64,000 nt of DNA from Collimonas silvisoli (GTDB lineage: Bacteria; Pseudomonadota; Gammaproteobacteria; Burkholderiales; Burkholderiaceae_D): assembly GCF_018305005.1 (NCBI RefSeq), contig NZ_JAGQEG010000020.1:1-64000 (forward strand). Direction: 5' to 3'. Of this stretch, positions 1-11,108 are shown piece after piece. Each line of letters begins with the position of its first letter. Positions within the stretch are counted from its first letter, which is position 1. The position numbers and the translations under genes were made by a program. Under the pieces are notes generated by a model that searched no databases, was not told where the DNA came from, and was given only the letters and a program-made list of their open reading frames with translations.

Positions 1-171
1 GCACCGCGGCCAGCGCACGTTTTGGTTGGAACCCTCCGGGAACGGCTGCAGGCGTCGCATGCCGTTGTTGCAGCTCCTTGCCGTGGCACCGCCACGTTGC
101 GTCGCTGCGCCTAGGCACGCAACGCCTGCCGCGCGTTCGCACTCCCAAATCAATTGTTAACAGGCCCTAGC
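1..171. other. Left edge, no gene recognised; possible IS terminus
   Basis: No protein family is recognisable in any frame. The stretch lies directly downstream of the mbtH-like stop codon, where the next biosynthetic gene would be expected. Read on the minus strand, it begins with CTAG followed by GGCCTGTTAACAATTG, which looks like the outer end of an IS5-type insertion sequence inserted right after the mbtH stop. No transposase is visible because the window ends. This is inference from the look of the sequence only. Confidence 0.25.
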
Positions 172-378
172 TCATGTGCTTGCGGCGGCAAGCGAACGCG
201 GCCGCATATCGGTCCAGTTCGATTCGATGAAAGCGCTGCAGGTTGCACGATCGCTGGCAGCCAGGGCGACCGTCCAGCCGTCGGGAATGTCAATGAAGAG
301 CGGCCACAGCGAATATTGCCCTTCTTGATTGCTCAGTACCAGGAAGTTGGCGTTCTTGTCGTCAAACGGGTTATTCAT
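172..378 (-). CDS. MbtH-like NRPS accessory protein
   Basis: Small 68-residue protein of the MbtH family, which binds and activates NRPS adenylation domains in the cytoplasm. It has the family hallmarks: NPFDD at the N-terminus, QYSLWP near residue 22, a GW in the middle, and WTDMRP close to the C-terminus. The frame is open 13 codons further upstream, but the start before NNPFDD matches the family length (about 60-75 residues) and leaves a 20-base gap to the glycosyltransferase gene. It is the last visible gene of a minus-strand unit NRPS, glycosyltransferase, mbtH, so its likely clients are the two A domains of the neighbouring NRPS. Confidence 0.93.
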   Translation of the reverse strand: MNNPFDDKNANFLVLSNQEGQYSLWPLFIDIPDGWTVALAASDRATCSAFIESNWTDMRPRSLAAAST

Positions 379-398
379 ATTCAATCTCCTTGTTGGGC

Positions 399-1727
399 TT
401 AAGCCATTTCCGTGCATGCGGCGTTGATATCGGCAGTCTGCTGCAGCGCCGTCACTGCCTCGGCGATTTCGGCAAGTGCGTGATGGCGCGCGAAATCGTC
501 GCGTAGAATCTTGGCGCGCTGGCGGTATTGGGGTTCGCTCAACACCTTGCGCACGGCATCGCCGATTTGACGCGGACTCGGCTGGGCGCCGCCAAGATTG
601 ATGCCGGCGCCGGACCAGGCCACGCGTGCGGCGATCTCTGGCTTTTCCTCGGTGCTTCCCGCCACCACCAGCGGCACGCCAAGACTAAGCGCGTGGTTGA
701 CAGAACCGTAGCCGCCGTTGGTCACCATCGCGTGCACTTTGGGCAGCAACCGGTCATACGGCAAGAATGGCAGCACCCGGGCATTTGCCGGTATCGCCAG
801 ATTCACGCCGACCGGCAACGGGCCGCCGGTGGTAGCGATGACCTGGATCTCTTTCATTCCAGCCAAAGCGCTCAAGCTTGGGCCAATCAGCTGCGCCGGA
901 TTCTGATTGGCCAGGGTGCCCTGCGTGACCAGCACTACCGAACGGCCATCGTCCAGCTCATGCCACCAGTCGGGCGGATTGAAATGACGGCTGGCCGGCG
1001 CCAGCAGCGGGCCGACGAAACGTACCGATGCCGGCAAGTCGCTGCGCGGATATTCGAAGGACGCCGAAGTCAGTTGCAGATACAGATCCGGCAAGGTGAT
1101 CATGGCGTCGATGAAGAAAGCCGGCAGTGCAGGACTGCCCGAGCGTGTCAGCAAGCTATCAAAGTAACGCTGGACCTCGCCGAACATCGCCTGCTTGAGA
1201 TTGCTGTTCATCGCCAGGTTGCGCAGCCGTCCTTCCGCAGTGGCCGACGGTAGCAGGGCTGTGCCGAAGAACGCTGTATCGCAACTAGATAGCGGCAATG
1301 CCGAGATGCCGATGGCAACGATGGCCGGGCGTGCTTGCCGGGCTCCGAGCAACAGCGGGAAAGTGCCGCAGAACATGGTGTCGGTGAGGATGGCGTCGGC
1401 GGCGAAGTTCTGCAGGATGGCGCGGATTCCGGCCAGTTGCGGCGCCATGGCGTCAGCGAAAAAATGCTTCAAACCGCAGCACAGCTGCGCATGCGCCGAA
1501 GGCAGCCGGCTACGCTCGGGAAAGCGCTGGTCTAGCTGCCGGTAGTCGAAATCGATAGCGCGCTCGAAGGCGGTAAAGGTGGCGCCGGTGGCCTCGGCCT
1601 GTGCCTGAAACTGGCTCGCGGTATGTACCCGCACTTCATGTCCGAGGCCGACCAGATGCTGAGCGATCGCCAGCATCGGCAAAACGTGGCCGGGCAAAGC
1701 GGTTGCAGCGATCAGATAGCGTGCCAT
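399..1727 (-). CDS. GT1-family glycosyltransferase (UGT/MGT type)
   Basis: 442-residue GT-B fold glycosyltransferase that would transfer a nucleotide-activated sugar to a small-molecule acceptor. The N-terminal domain opens with a typical acceptor-side strand and the segment GHVLPMLAIAQHLVGLGHEV. The C-terminal donor-binding domain has VTQGTLAN and then TNGGYGSVNHALSLGVPLVV followed by EEKPEIAARV, a version of the PSPG-like signature of macrolide and flavonoid GTs. No signal peptide is seen. It sits 24 bases after the NRPS stop on the same strand and is probably co-transcribed with it, so the NRPS product or an intermediate is the likely acceptor. The sugar and acceptor cannot be read from the sequence. 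Confidence 0.88.
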   Translation of the reverse strand: MARYLIAATALPGHVLPMLAIAQHLVGLGHEVRVHTASQFQAQAEATGATFTAFERAIDFDYRQLDQRFPERSRLPSAHAQLCCGLKHFFADAMAPQLAGIRAILQNFAADAILTDTMFCGTFPLLLGARQARPAIVAIGISALPLSSCDTAFFGTALLPSATAEGRLRNLAMNSNLKQAMFGEVQRYFDSLLTRSGSPALPAFFIDAMITLPDLYLQLTSASFEYPRSDLPASVRFVGPLLAPASRHFNPPDWWHELDDGRSVVLVTQGTLANQNPAQLIGPSLSALAGMKEIQVIATTGGPLPVGVNLAIPANARVLPFLPYDRLLPKVHAMVTNGGYGSVNHALSLGVPLVVAGSTEEKPEIAARVAWSGAGINLGGAQPSPRQIGDAVRKVLSEPQYRQRAKILRDDFARHHALAEIAEAVTALQQTADINAACTEMA

Positions 1728-1751
1728 GCGTTGATCCTCAGGTTTGAATTA

Positions 1752-4700
1752 TCAGATACTGATCTCGACGGCGCTGCGCACTTGCTTGATGCCGAGGTTG
1801 ACGAAATAACGTTGCAGCAAGTCACGATCGACCGGACGTATGGCTGCGCCTAGCGCTTGCAGTTGCGCATGGGTAGCTGCGCCGCAGACTTTGGGCGGTG
1901 TCGCCGCAGTGTCGTAACGATCCAGGATTGCCAGCACCGCCGCCAGATCGCGATCCTGGCTGACTGCCAGGCGTGCATGCGCGCGCTGCAGCCAGGACTC
2001 TAGCGCCAACGGCTCCAGGCTCAGGCCCAGCCGTTCGAATACCGGCGGGATGTCGCGCACGCGCAATGGCGTCTGGCTCATCAGGTGGTACACCTGGCCC
2101 CATGAAGCTTGGGTGCCGGCCAGGCTGAGGATGGCGCGCGCGACGTCGTCTACCGGCGTCAGGTTGAGCGGCAAATCCATATCCGGAATCGCCTTCAGTT
2201 CAGCGTACAGATGCGCCACGCGCCAGATCAGATCGACGGCGTTGCAAATCGCATGGGTGTGATCGCCGGTCACCGCGCCCAGCCGGTATATCGTTACCGG
2301 CAAGCCGCGCGCCTGCGCTTCCCTGGCCAGTGCGTCGCCCACCCATTTGCTCTGGCTGTAACCATCCAGCAGTCCAGCCCACGACGCCAGCGCCGAACGT
2401 TCTGTGACCAGCTCCTCGCCGTGGCCCGGATCAATCACCGCCAGCGTCGAAATATAATGCAAGCTCTTGGCGCGGCCCTGCGCGGTCCAGTCGAGCAAGG
2501 TCACCACGCTGTCGACATTGGCGGCTTTCAGGCTGGCGTAGGGATGGAGAAAGTCGACCTGGGCGGCGCAGTGATAAATGGCGTCGCAATTGTCGCGAAT
2601 CATCTGTACTGCGCGGTCGCCGAGGCCGAGCTGCGGTGCGCCAAGATCGCCTGCCACCACCTCGATCCGAGCGTCGTCCCAGACTGCGGCCAGCTGGCGT
2701 TCGGCCAGCGCACGTTGCAGGCGGATCTTGCCCGAATCTGCATCGGCGGCTCGTACATGGCAAATCACACGCGCCGACGTATCGCGCAGCAGGGCGACCA
2801 GCAAGTGGCTGCCGACAAAGCCGCTGGCGCCGGTGAGAAATACCAGTGCCGGTGCCAGCAGCGGCGATCCGCCGTGGCTACGGATATGTGCGGGCAAGTG
2901 GAGTTCTCGCGACAAGTCGGGCGCGCTAGCCGTACTGCCGGTATTGTCGATCAATGCTGCCAATTCGGCGATCGAGGGGTGGGTATAAATCCCGGCGTGT
3001 GGAAAATCGGCGCGGATCTGCTCGCGGATGCGCATGCCGAGCTGAATCGCCAATAGCGAGTGGCCGCCGAGTTCGAAGAAATTGTCATGGACGCCGACTC
3101 GCGGCAGATGCAAAGTTTCTGCCCACAGCTCAGCCAGTATTTTTTCGGTTGGTGTGCGCGGTGCGCAATACGGCGTTTCTGCCTGCCGTTCGGGCGCCGG
3201 CAGCGCCTTGCGGTCGAGTTTGCCGCTGGGGCTGAGCGGCAAGGCCGGCAGAGTGACGAAGGCGGACGGCACCATGTAGTCAGGCAGGGCCAGCGCCAGA
3301 TGCTGACGCAGTTCCGCCGGTTGCGGATCGGCGGCGGAGACGGCGACCACATAGGCCACCAGGCGTTTCTCGCCGGGCACGTCTTCGCGCGCAATCACGG
3401 CCGCCTGCGCTACCTGCGGATGCCGCAGCAGCACCGATTCAATCTCACCCGGTTCGATGCGGAAGCCGCGGATTTTTACCTGCTGATCGGCGCGGCCGAG
3501 GAAATCCAGGCTGCCGTCGCTGCGCCAGCGCGCCAGATCGCCGCTGCGGTACATGCGGCTGCCTGGTGCGCCGTAGGGATTGGCAACGAAGCGTTCGGCG
3601 CTCAGCACGGGGCGATTCAGATAGCCGCGCGCCAGGCCGCTGCCGGCGATATACAGCTCGCCGGTGACGCCTGCCGGCACCGGCTGCAAGCCGCCGTCTA
3701 GCACATACATCTGGGTATTCCAGATCGGCCGGCCGATCGACGGCAGCTCGGCCGCATTCAAAGGCGAGCTCAACGTAGCGCAGATGGTGATTTCGGTCGG
3801 ACCGTAGGCGTTAATCATGTATCGTCCCCGCGACCAGCGCGCCGCCAGGGCCGGCGGGCAAACATCGCCGCCTACCACCAGCGTATGCAGGTGGGCGAAT
3901 TCGCCTGCCGGCAAGGTCGCCAGCGCCGCCGGTGGAATCAGTGCATGGCTGACCGCCTGCCGTGTCAGCAGGGCGGCCAGCTCTTCGCCCAGCAATTGCT
4001 GCGCCGTCGGCACTACCAGCGCGGCGCCAGCGGCGAAGGCCATCAGCTGGTCCATGATGGACGCATCGAAACTACATGAAGAAAATTGCAAAACGCGCGA
4101 ATCCGAGGTAATTGCCAAACGCTCAAGCAGGGCAAGCGCCAGGCTGCCCAGACCCGCGTGCGGCACTACCACGCCTTTGGGCGTGCCGGTGGAACCCGAT
4201 GTGTAGATGATATAGGCCGCTTCTTGCTCATTACTTTGCTCATCATTTTGCCCATTAAGCGGCCGTCCTCTGCCAAGCTCGCTGTCCGACTGTATCGCCA
4301 GCGAGGCGACAATGGCGTCGCTATCGAGAACCAGGCGATGGGGGACGTCGGCCAGTTGCGGCAATTGTGCTGCGTGCGTGATCACGCAGGCTGGCGCCGC
4401 TTCGTAAAACACGAAGGAGCTGCGGGCCGCCATGTGATTCGGATCGAGAGGCAAATACGTCGCACCGGCTTTGACGATAGCCAGATGCGCCAGCACCAGA
4501 TCCAGCGAACGCGGCAATACGGTAGCGACGATCGCGCCGGGAGCGATGCCTTGTCCGCGCAATAGATGCGCAAGCCGGTTGGCTCGGGCGTTCAGTTCGG
4601 CATAACTTACCGTAGCGTGATCAAGGATTACCGCTACCGCGTGCGGCTGTACGCTAGCTTGGGCCTCCACCATGGACGCCAGCGTGACTGGCTGCAAGCT

Positions 4701-7700
4701 GCGCGCGCTGCCGCTCCAGTCGACCAGCAGACGCTGACTTTCCTCGGCGCTCAAGATGTCGATGCTGCTGATTGCATGGTCCGGTGCATCGCAGGCATGC
4801 TCCAGCAAATGCAACAAGCGCGCGGCGATGGCTTCGACTGTGCTGCGTTCGAACAGATCGCTGCTGTATTGAATGCCGCCGCTTATGCCGCCCGGCAAGC
4901 CGTCGGCGCTACGTTGTTCGCTGAGAATGAAGGATAGATCGAATTTCGCGGTATCGATCGCTACCGGCTGCGGCGTGATCGATAAGCCGGGTAAGCTGAA
5001 GGATAGCCGGCTGCTGTTCTGGAAGCCCAGCATGACCTGGAACAATGGCAGGTTGCTGCGTGAACGCTCGGGCCGTAGCAATTCCACCAAACGGTCAAAT
5101 GGAAATTCCTGATTTGCGTAGGCGGCCAGGTTGGTCGTCCGGACCCGCGCTATCAGCTCACGCAAGCTGGGTTGGCCGGAGGTGTCGGTACGCAGCACCA
5201 GCGTATTGACGAAACAGCCTATCAATTCGTCCAGCGCATGATCGCTGCGGCCGGCGACCGGGCTGCCGATGGCGATGTCGTTACCGGCGCCCAAGCGGCT
5301 CAACAGGCCTGCCAGTCCCGCTTGCAATACCATGAATACACTGGCCTGGCTGTCGCGCGCCAGTTGCAATATGCGTTGGTGCAGTTGCGGCGCTATTTGC
5401 AGCGGCACGACGTCGCCACGATAGCTGGGGGTGAGCGGCCGCGGATGATCCGAGGGCAGCGTCAGCTGCTCGGGGAGATCGCGTAAAGTGGCCCGCCAAA
5501 ACTCGCGCTGACGGCCAGCCATGCTGTCGGGATCGTCTTCGTTGCCAAGCAATTCCTGCTGCCATAGCGCGTAGTCGGCATATTGCAGCGGCAATGGCGC
5601 CCAGCCAGGTGCTTCACCGCGGCAGCGCGCGGCGTAAGCAATGCTCAGATCGCGGCCCAGCGGCAGCAGCGATGCGCCGTCGCCAGCGATATGATGGGTC
5701 AGCAACAGCAGTACATGTTCATCCGGCTCCAGCCTGAATAAATAGACCCGCAAAGGGACTGCGCTGCCAAGTTCAAAGCCATGCCCAGCTGCCGCGTGCA
5801 ACATGGCGGCCAGTTCATCTTCGCTGGTGTCGGCTTCGATCAGCGCCGGGTATGCAGCCGCGCCGTCGAGTATCTGTTGATACGGCAGCCCCGCTTCATT
5901 GGGATAGATTGTACGCAGACTCTCGTGACGCTGCACCAGATCGCCCAGGGCTGTGTGCAGAGCAGCCCGGTCCAGTGCGCCGGACAAGCGCAAAGCCAGC
6001 GGCATATTGTAGGCAGGGCTGGGGCCTTCCAGCTGGTTCATCAACCATAAACGGCGTTGCGCAAAAGAGAGCGGGATCCGTGACGGGCGTGGCATAGGCG
6101 ACAAGCTGGGGCGCGCTACCGATTCCTGGTCCAGCCGCTGCGCCAGTCCGGCGATGGTGGATACCTGGAATAAGGTATCCAGCGGCAGATCGATCATGAA
6201 TTGCTGACGGATCATCGAAATCAGTTGCACAATCATCAGCGAGTGACCGCCGAGTTCGAAGAAATTGTCATGGACGCCGACTCGCGGCAGATGCAAAGTT
6301 TCTGCCCATAGCTCAGCCAGTATTTTTTCGGTTGGTGTGCGCGGTGCGCAATACGGCGTTTCTGCCTGCCGTTCGGGCGCCGGCAGCGCCTTGCGGTCGA
6401 GTTTGCCGCTGGGGCTGAGCGGCAAGGCCGGCAGAGTGACGAAGGCGGACGGCACCATGTAGTCAGGCAGAGCCAGCGCTACATGCTGACGCAGTTCCGC
6501 CGGTTGCGGATCGGCGGCGGAGACGGCGACCACATAGGCCACCAGGCGTTTCTCGCCGGGCACGTCTTCGCGCGCAATCACGGCCGCCTGCGCTACCTGC
6601 GGATGCCGCAGCAGCACCGATTCAATCTCACCCGGTTCGATGCGGAAGCCGCGGATTTTTACCTGCTGATCGGCGCGGCCGAGGAAATCCAGGCTGCCGT
6701 CGCTGCGCCAGCGCGCCAGATCGCCGCTGCGGTACATGCGGCTGCCCGGTGCGCCGTAGGGATTGGCAACGAAGCGTTCGGCGCTCAGCACCGGGCGATT
6801 CAGATAGCCGCGCGCCAGGCCGCTGCCGGCGATATACAGCTCGCCGGTGACGCCTGCCGGCACTGGCTGCAAGCCGCTGTCTAGCACATACATCTGGGTA
6901 TTCCAGATCGGATAGCCGATCGGAACGCGCTCTGGATCCGGTTCTGTATCCGATTTTGCAGCTGGTCCGCGGCGGCATTCCCATGCGGTGACATCGACCG
7001 CGGCTTCGGTTGGTCCGTACAGGTTATGCAGTTCGCAGGCAAGGCGTTGCTGGAATTGCGATTGCAGTACCGGCGCTAGCGCTTCGCCGCTGCAAATTAC
7101 CCGCCGCAGCGTGCCGCACGCAGCCGCCGCAGGTTCAAGCAGGAAGACTTCCAGCATCGACGGCACGAAATGGATGGTGGTGATGCGCTCGCTGGCGATC
7201 AAAGCGGCCAGATAGGCCGCATCCTTGTGGCCGCCAGGTTTTGCCAGCACCAGTGTGGCGCCGTCTATCAGCGGCCAGAAAAATTCCCATACCGAGACAT
7301 CGAAGCTTGAGGGAGTTTTCTGCAATACCCGGTCGTCGCTCTGCAAGCCATAGCGGGCTTGCATCCAGCGCAGGCGATTGACGATGGCGCGGTGCGATAC
7401 CACTACGCCTTTCGGGGTTCCGGTAGAGCCGGAGGTGTAGATCACATAAGCCGGATGCAGGGAGCTAAGCGGCGCAATGCGCAGGCTGTCATCGAGATTT
7501 GTGCCGGCATAACCGTCCAGGGCCGTCACCGTCTGCGGCAGATCGAGCAACAATTTGGGGACATTGTCCGGCAATGTCTGTGCCTGGGCAGTGGTGGTGA
7601 TCAGGCAAACCGGCTGCGCATCGCCGAGCATGAAAGCGATGCGCTCTTGCGGGTAGTCTGGATCGAGCGGCAGGTAAGCAGCGCCGGTTTTCAAAATTGC

Positions 7701-9329
7701 CAACAGTGCGACCACCAGTTCCAGCGAACGCGGGACCGCAATCGCCACCATGCGCTCGGGGCCGGCGCCACGCGCACGCAGCAGATGCGCCAGTTGATTG
7801 GCGCGTCGATTCAGTTCAGCGTAGCTGAGTTCCTGGCCCTCGAAGCGCAGGGCGATAGCTTGCCCATTGCGTGCAGCCTGAGCTTCTATCAGCGCCGGCA
7901 GATTGCTGTCCGGGACTGCGGTATTTGTGTCATTCCAGTCGGCCAGCAATTGCTTGCGCTCGGCCGCATCAAGCAGATCTATGCGGCCGATTCTTTGCGT
8001 CGGTTGCCGGATCACCGCTGTCAGGAAGGTCAGCAGCCGGCGTTGATGATCGGCCAGATCCTGCGCCGTATACAACGCAGGATTGGCGTCAAAATCGATC
8101 TGCAAGTCCTGGCCGTTGCCGCGTTCGTAAAGAAATATTCCTAGATCTTCGGCAGTGCCGTTGGACAGATTGCGAGGCTTGGCGGCATGCTCGCCGAAAC
8201 GAAAATCGTAATCGAACGGCTCGACGTTGATCACGGTGGTGAACAGTTGCCGGTTGTTGAGCAGCATGCCCAAGTCATTGCGCAGGTTTTCGTAACGATA
8301 GGACTGATGCCGCAAGATCTGCCGCATTTGCCGCCCGACTGCCCGAATCAATTCTTCGATTGGCAGTTCTGCACTCAGCGCCAGACGCAGCGGCAAGATA
8401 TTCGCCACCATCGCCGGCACGCGCCGCATGCGATCGTTGTGACGTGCCGTGACCGGCACGCCGATCACCATATCCGCGACGCCGGTAGCGCGATATAGGT
8501 AGGCAGCGGTGGCGGCAATCAAGATCTGCGGCAGGGTGGCGCCCAGTTCGCGCCCGATGCTTTGCAGAGCGCTCACGCTGGCAGCCGGCAGATAAACCGT
8601 CTGGCGTAGCAAACCACCGATGTTGGCCGAGCGCTGAGCGGCCAGGCTTAAAGGATCCGGGGCATCGCTAAAGTGCTCCATCCAATACTGGCGGTCCCGC
8701 GGGAAGCGGCCAGACTCGCGGTAAGCGCTATCTTCTTGCGTCAGCTGCGAAATCGGTGCGAAACGCGATTCTTCCGGGGCGGCGCTGCGGTTGACGAGCG
8801 CGCTGTAAACGTCTGCCAGGCGCCGTGCAATCAGGCCGCCGCCGAAGCCGTCGAGTACGATGTGGTGGCTGCGGTGGTACCAGATATAGTGATCCGGCGC
8901 GGTGCGGATCAATGCCGACATCCATAACTGTCCGTGCGTCACGTCGATGTTGCGGCTGAAATCGGCGCGCATCCAGGCTTCCGCTGCGGCGCTTGGATCA
9001 TGGTCGCGACTGAAGTCGAGATAGGGCAGTTCGCCGTTGAAGCTCGCCGCCACGATCTGTTGCGGCCCATGTTCGGTATCGACGAAACGCAGGCGTGCTG
9101 CCTCGGCTTCATTTGCCACTTCCCGCATGGCAGCGAAGAAATGCACAAGATCTATCTCGCCGAAGATATCGACGGCCTCGGCCAGGTTGAAGTTGGTGTC
9201 TGGCGACGCGAATCTGGCGCCAAGCCACATTGCCATTTGACCAGGGGTCAGAGCTGCTGTGACAGTAGAGCGATCGACGGTATCCAAGCGTTTCTCCATA
9301 TCATGAGTGACTGCGGCAATGATTTTCAT
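1752..9329 (-). CDS. Two-module NRPS with terminal thioester reductase (C-A-PCP-C-A-PCP-R)
   Basis: 2525-residue nonribosomal peptide synthetase. Domains: C1 with HHIVLDG at 155-161; A1 with TSGSTG near 630; PCP1 with GGHSL and pantetheine Ser1030; C2 with HHIAGDG at 1212; A2 with TSGSTG near 1709; PCP2 with Ser2091; reductase with GASGFVG near 2166 and YSQSK (Tyr2324, Lys2328). By alignment to GrsA and EntF the A1 pocket reads D-V-W-H-I-S-L-V-D-K, which fits serine. A2 reads D-A-M-L-V-G-A-I-C-K, which I cannot assign; it looks hydrophobic or aromatic. C1 resembles the N-terminal C domain of EntF, so it probably accepts an acyl or aryl group. There is no thioesterase; the reductase should release an aldehyde or alcohol by NAD(P)H reduction. 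The start is uncertain (ATG at 9329 or 9299). Confidence 0.95.
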   Translation of the reverse strand: MKIIAAVTHDMEKRLDTVDRSTVTAALTPGQMAMWLGARFASPDTNFNLAEAVDIFGEIDLVHFFAAMREVANEAEAARLRFVDTEHGPQQIVAASFNGELPYLDFSRDHDPSAAAEAWMRADFSRNIDVTHGQLWMSALIRTAPDHYIWYHRSHHIVLDGFGGGLIARRLADVYSALVNRSAAPEESRFAPISQLTQEDSAYRESGRFPRDRQYWMEHFSDAPDPLSLAAQRSANIGGLLRQTVYLPAASVSALQSIGRELGATLPQILIAATAAYLYRATGVADMVIGVPVTARHNDRMRRVPAMVANILPLRLALSAELPIEELIRAVGRQMRQILRHQSYRYENLRNDLGMLLNNRQLFTTVINVEPFDYDFRFGEHAAKPRNLSNGTAEDLGIFLYERGNGQDLQIDFDANPALYTAQDLADHQRRLLTFLTAVIRQPTQRIGRIDLLDAAERKQLLADWNDTNTAVPDSNLPALIEAQAARNGQAIALRFEGQELSYAELNRRANQLAHLLRARGAGPERMVAIAVPRSLELVVALLAILKTGAAYLPLDPDYPQERIAFMLGDAQPVCLITTTAQAQTLPDNVPKLLLDLPQTVTALDGYAGTNLDDSLRIAPLSSLHPAYVIYTSGSTGTPKGVVVSHRAIVNRLRWMQARYGLQSDDRVLQKTPSSFDVSVWEFFWPLIDGATLVLAKPGGHKDAAYLAALIASERITTIHFVPSMLEVFLLEPAAAACGTLRRVICSGEALAPVLQSQFQQRLACELHNLYGPTEAAVDVTAWECRRGPAAKSDTEPDPERVPIGYPIWNTQMYVLDSGLQPVPAGVTGELYIAGSGLARGYLNRPVLSAERFVANPYGAPGSRMYRSGDLARWRSDGSLDFLGRADQQVKIRGFRIEPGEIESVLLRHPQVAQAAVIAREDVPGEKRLVAYVVAVSAADPQPAELRQHVALALPDYMVPSAFVTLPALPLSPSGKLDRKALPAPERQAETPYCAPRTPTEKILAELWAETLHLPRVGVHDNFFELGGHSLMIVQLISMIRQQFMIDLPLDTLFQVSTIAGLAQRLDQESVARPSLSPMPRPSRIPLSFAQRRLWLMNQLEGPSPAYNMPLALRLSGALDRAALHTALGDLVQRHESLRTIYPNEAGLPYQQILDGAAAYPALIEADTSEDELAAMLHAAAGHGFELGSAVPLRVYLFRLEPDEHVLLLLTHHIAGDGASLLPLGRDLSIAYAARCRGEAPGWAPLPLQYADYALWQQELLGNEDDPDSMAGRQREFWRATLRDLPEQLTLPSDHPRPLTPSYRGDVVPLQIAPQLHQRILQLARDSQASVFMVLQAGLAGLLSRLGAGNDIAIGSPVAGRSDHALDELIGCFVNTLVLRTDTSGQPSLRELIARVRTTNLAAYANQEFPFDRLVELLRPERSRSNLPLFQVMLGFQNSSRLSFSLPGLSITPQPVAIDTAKFDLSFILSEQRSADGLPGGISGGIQYSSDLFERSTVEAIAARLLHLLEHACDAPDHAISSIDILSAEESQRLLVDWSGSARSLQPVTLASMVEAQASVQPHAVAVILDHATVSYAELNARANRLAHLLRGQGIAPGAIVATVLPRSLDLVLAHLAIVKAGATYLPLDPNHMAARSSFVFYEAAPACVITHAAQLPQLADVPHRLVLDSDAIVASLAIQSDSELGRGRPLNGQNDEQSNEQEAAYIIYTSGSTGTPKGVVVPHAGLGSLALALLERLAITSDSRVLQFSSCSFDASIMDQLMAFAAGAALVVPTAQQLLGEELAALLTRQAVSHALIPPAALATLPAGEFAHLHTLVVGGDVCPPALAARWSRGRYMINAYGPTEITICATLSSPLNAAELPSIGRPIWNTQMYVLDGGLQPVPAGVTGELYIAGSGLARGYLNRPVLSAERFVANPYGAPGSRMYRSGDLARWRSDGSLDFLGRADQQVKIRGFRIEPGEIESVLLRHPQVAQAAVIAREDVPGEKRLVAYVVAVSAADPQPAELRQHLALALPDYMVPSAFVTLPALPLSPSGKLDRKALPAPERQAETPYCAPRTPTEKILAELWAETLHLPRVGVHDNFFELGGHSLLAIQLGMRIREQIRADFPHAGIYTHPSIAELAALIDNTGSTASAPDLSRELHLPAHIRSHGGSPLLAPALVFLTGASGFVGSHLLVALLRDTSARVICHVRAADADSGKIRLQRALAERQLAAVWDDARIEVVAGDLGAPQLGLGDRAVQMIRDNCDAIYHCAAQVDFLHPYASLKAANVDSVVTLLDWTAQGRAKSLHYISTLAVIDPGHGEELVTERSALASWAGLLDGYSQSKWVGDALAREAQARGLPVTIYRLGAVTGDHTHAICNAVDLIWRVAHLYAELKAIPDMDLPLNLTPVDDVARAILSLAGTQASWGQVYHLMSQTPLRVRDIPPVFERLGLSLEPLALESWLQRAHARLAVSQDRDLAAVLAILDRYDTAATPPKVCGAATHAQLQALGAAIRPVDRDLLQRYFVNLGIKQVRSAVEISI
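3062..3727. repeat. Intragenic near-identical repeat, copy in module 2
   Basis: This segment encodes the A2 C-terminal subdomain through the PCP2 GGHS motif. It matches 6245-6910 in module 1 at a constant offset of 3183 bases, with fewer than ten differences by eye. The protein is almost unchanged between copies. The flanking parts of the two A domains differ strongly, so the identity stops sharply. Confidence 0.9.
6245..6910. repeat. Intragenic near-identical repeat, copy in module 1
   Basis: Partner of 3062-3727. It covers the A1 C-terminal subdomain (from the [10 protein letters not shown] motif) to PCP1. The substrate-binding core of A1 lies outside the repeat, so exchange across it would leave the serine pocket intact. 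Confidence 0.9.
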
Positions 9330-9734
9330 GGCACGGGATGAATGCGTGGCTCACCCTCTGATGCGGGGGGAAATATGGATAGCCCGTTCGCGTTAATGCA
9401 GCCGTCAATCCGCACAACCCCTGGATTGGAGGTTTGATTTTGTTGCAATGCGATGAATGGTATTTGCGATGCTGCAGGCAATCGAATATTTCCAAATGGA
9501 AATTAATTTGGGCCAATATAACTTGCCGATTTCTGCTTTACTAGCTATTAAAAATGACAGCTGGTTAAAATTGCCAGATGGTGATAAAAGGCAGGCGCCT
9601 ATGTCGAGCGCGATAGCTTTTAATTAATTTTTTTAAGCGCTATGCTGCGTTGCAGTATGTGAAATCACGCTGAACGCTTAGGCCCATGAATGTGGAATCG
9701 GATCTCGGCGTCCCGTGCCGTAAGCGTTGTGATT
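9330..9734. other. Intergenic region upstream of the NRPS
   Basis: About 400 bases, AT-rich between roughly 9480 and 9660 and clearly different in composition from the flanking genes. It must hold the promoter of the NRPS unit, since the thioesterase gene on the other side also runs leftward and ends here. I see no clear operator, riboswitch or terminator. A small leftward frame (9301-9516) overlaps the NRPS start and has no family features, so I do not call it. Confidence 0.5.
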
Positions 9735-10265
9735 TTAGGACAGTGCAAACACCAGGCAGGTAGTGGTCGCATGGGCGTAGATTTTGCCGTCGACATCAAC
9801 GATATTCGCTTCCGCCACGCCGACCCTGCCACCGACCTGGATCACTTTGCCGATGGCGCGCACCGGGCCGGTTTTATCGGTCAGCGCCCGAATCAGATTG
9901 ACCTTCAACTCCAGTGTGGTGTAGCCGCTGCCCTTGGGCAGCATCGATTGCACCACGCAACCCAGCGCCGAATCCAGCAAGGTGCAAAAGTAGCCGCCAT
10001 GCACACTGCCGATGGGGTTGTAGTGCCGCATGTCTGGCGTGCCTTGAAACACCACGCGGCCGGGTTCCGCCTCGATCAAGGTGAAGTCCAGCGTTTGCGC
10101 AATCGGCGCTACCGGTAACTCTCCGTTCAGGATGCGCTGTAAAAATTCAGCGCCGCTGTATTGTTTCAATTGCTCCAGCGAGGCCACGCCGGGAGCAGCC
10201 AGTCTGGCGCGCACGGCGCTTTCCTCGGCTTGCCATTGCGCCAGAATTTGTTCACGGTTGGGCAT
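9735..10265 (-). CDS. PaaI-family hotdog thioesterase
   Basis: 176-residue acyl-CoA thioesterase-like protein of the hotdog fold. The core has GSVHGGYFCTLLDSALGC, equivalent to the PaaI HGG motif with an acidic catalytic residue in the following helix, then TLELKVNLIRAL and a C-terminal strand ending HATTTCLVF. The N-terminal 55 residues are a short helical extension. The ATG at 10265 follows a strong ribosome binding site (AGGAGG) six bases upstream. It hydrolyses acyl-CoA thioesters in the cytoplasm; the substrate is unknown. It is separated from the NRPS by 405 bases, so I do not count it as part of that cluster. Confidence 0.88.
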   Translation of the reverse strand: MPNREQILAQWQAEESAVRARLAAPGVASLEQLKQYSGAEFLQRILNGELPVAPIAQTLDFTLIEAEPGRVVFQGTPDMRHYNPIGSVHGGYFCTLLDSALGCVVQSMLPKGSGYTTLELKVNLIRALTDKTGPVRAIGKVIQVGGRVGVAEANIVDVDGKIYAHATTTCLVFALS

Positions 10266-10617
10266 TTTTCCTCCTGTTCGTTGCTGATGGGTAGGGGAGC
10301 TTATTTTTGCATCACGTTGTTGTTGCAGCTTAACTCAACGCATTGTAAAGATTGCCGGCACGATTTGAGCTGTGTAATTTTAATTTGATGAGCAACACGA
10401 CGCTCAAATTGTGCAACTGTGTTGCAAGCAATGCCGGTTCGCGATTACACTCACAGTCTGACGTCTTTGATTTTTACCAGAGACATAACCCAGGCCAAAA
10501 CCGTATGTATCGCCAGCCGACCAGACCGATCCAGCCATCGCCGCGCTTAGCGTGTGAGACGGACGCGTCTGCAGATTTGCGGCAGATAGCAGCGCCTTGC
10601 CGCCGCAAGGACATCGC

Positions 10618-10953
10618 ATGCGCCTGATCGCCGAACCGCATTTCGGCGCCCGGCGCCGCTTCAAGCTGCGCATGCAGCAGATCGCGCTGTGGCTGGCGCT
10701 GGCCATCCTGGTGTTGCAACTGGTCGGGATGGCTTTCCACAATCATAGCCTGGCCGACGTTTCGTCCGACTGTGTCAGCTGCGATCTGGCTGCCGATTTC
10801 CCGTCTCCTGTCTCCTCCAGCCCGGTGCCGGTGCTGACCCCGGTCCTGATATTTGCGTATCGCGCCGCTGTCGAACTGGTCTATGCCTTCATACCGGCAC
10901 AAGAGCATTACCTGACTCCGCATTCCCAAGCCCCGCCGATTTCCCTCGCCTGA
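10618..10953 (+). CDS. Small membrane-anchored protein with CxxC motif (DUF2946-like)
   Basis: 111 residues. One hydrophobic segment (about residues 20-37) is followed by FHNHS and DCVSCD, a His pair plus a CxxC pair of the kind seen in small periplasmic metal-associated DUF2946 proteins. The ATG at 10618 has AAGGA six bases upstream. It is followed after 155 bases by a TonB-dependent receptor on the same strand. Proteins of this type often precede such receptors, and the pair may serve uptake of a metal or metal complex. Family assignment is by resemblance only. Confidence 0.6.
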   Translation: MRLIAEPHFGARRRFKLRMQQIALWLALAILVLQLVGMAFHNHSLADVSSDCVSCDLAADFPSPVSSSPVPVLTPVLIFAYRAAVELVYAFIPAQEHYLTPHSQAPPISLA

Positions 10954-11108
10954 CGTTTCCCTTTTTGTTTCTGACCTGGGACAGCCCCGACGCTGTCTGC
11001 AATCCATCTTCCGACCGCGTGGCAGCGCTTGCCGTCGCCCCGGAAATGGCGGTCGGGCTATTCGCGGGGTTATTCCCCCTGGGTTATTTCCCTTACTGGA
11101 GTTTGAGA

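Noticed and set aside
2109-3056. Long open frame on the plus strand inside the NRPS gene (315 codons), with many similar ones throughout
   Set aside because: It is antisense to a well-supported NRPS, has no family motifs and is a normal by-product of high GC codon use.
9301-9516. 71-codon frame across the NRPS start
   Set aside because: It overlaps the NRPS coding start, has low-complexity composition for this genome, and no motif or ribosome binding site.
9735-10265. Type II thioesterase of the NRPS cluster
   Set aside because: It is a hotdog PaaI-type protein, not an alpha/beta-hydrolase TEII, and is separated from the NRPS by 405 bases with its own ribosome binding site.
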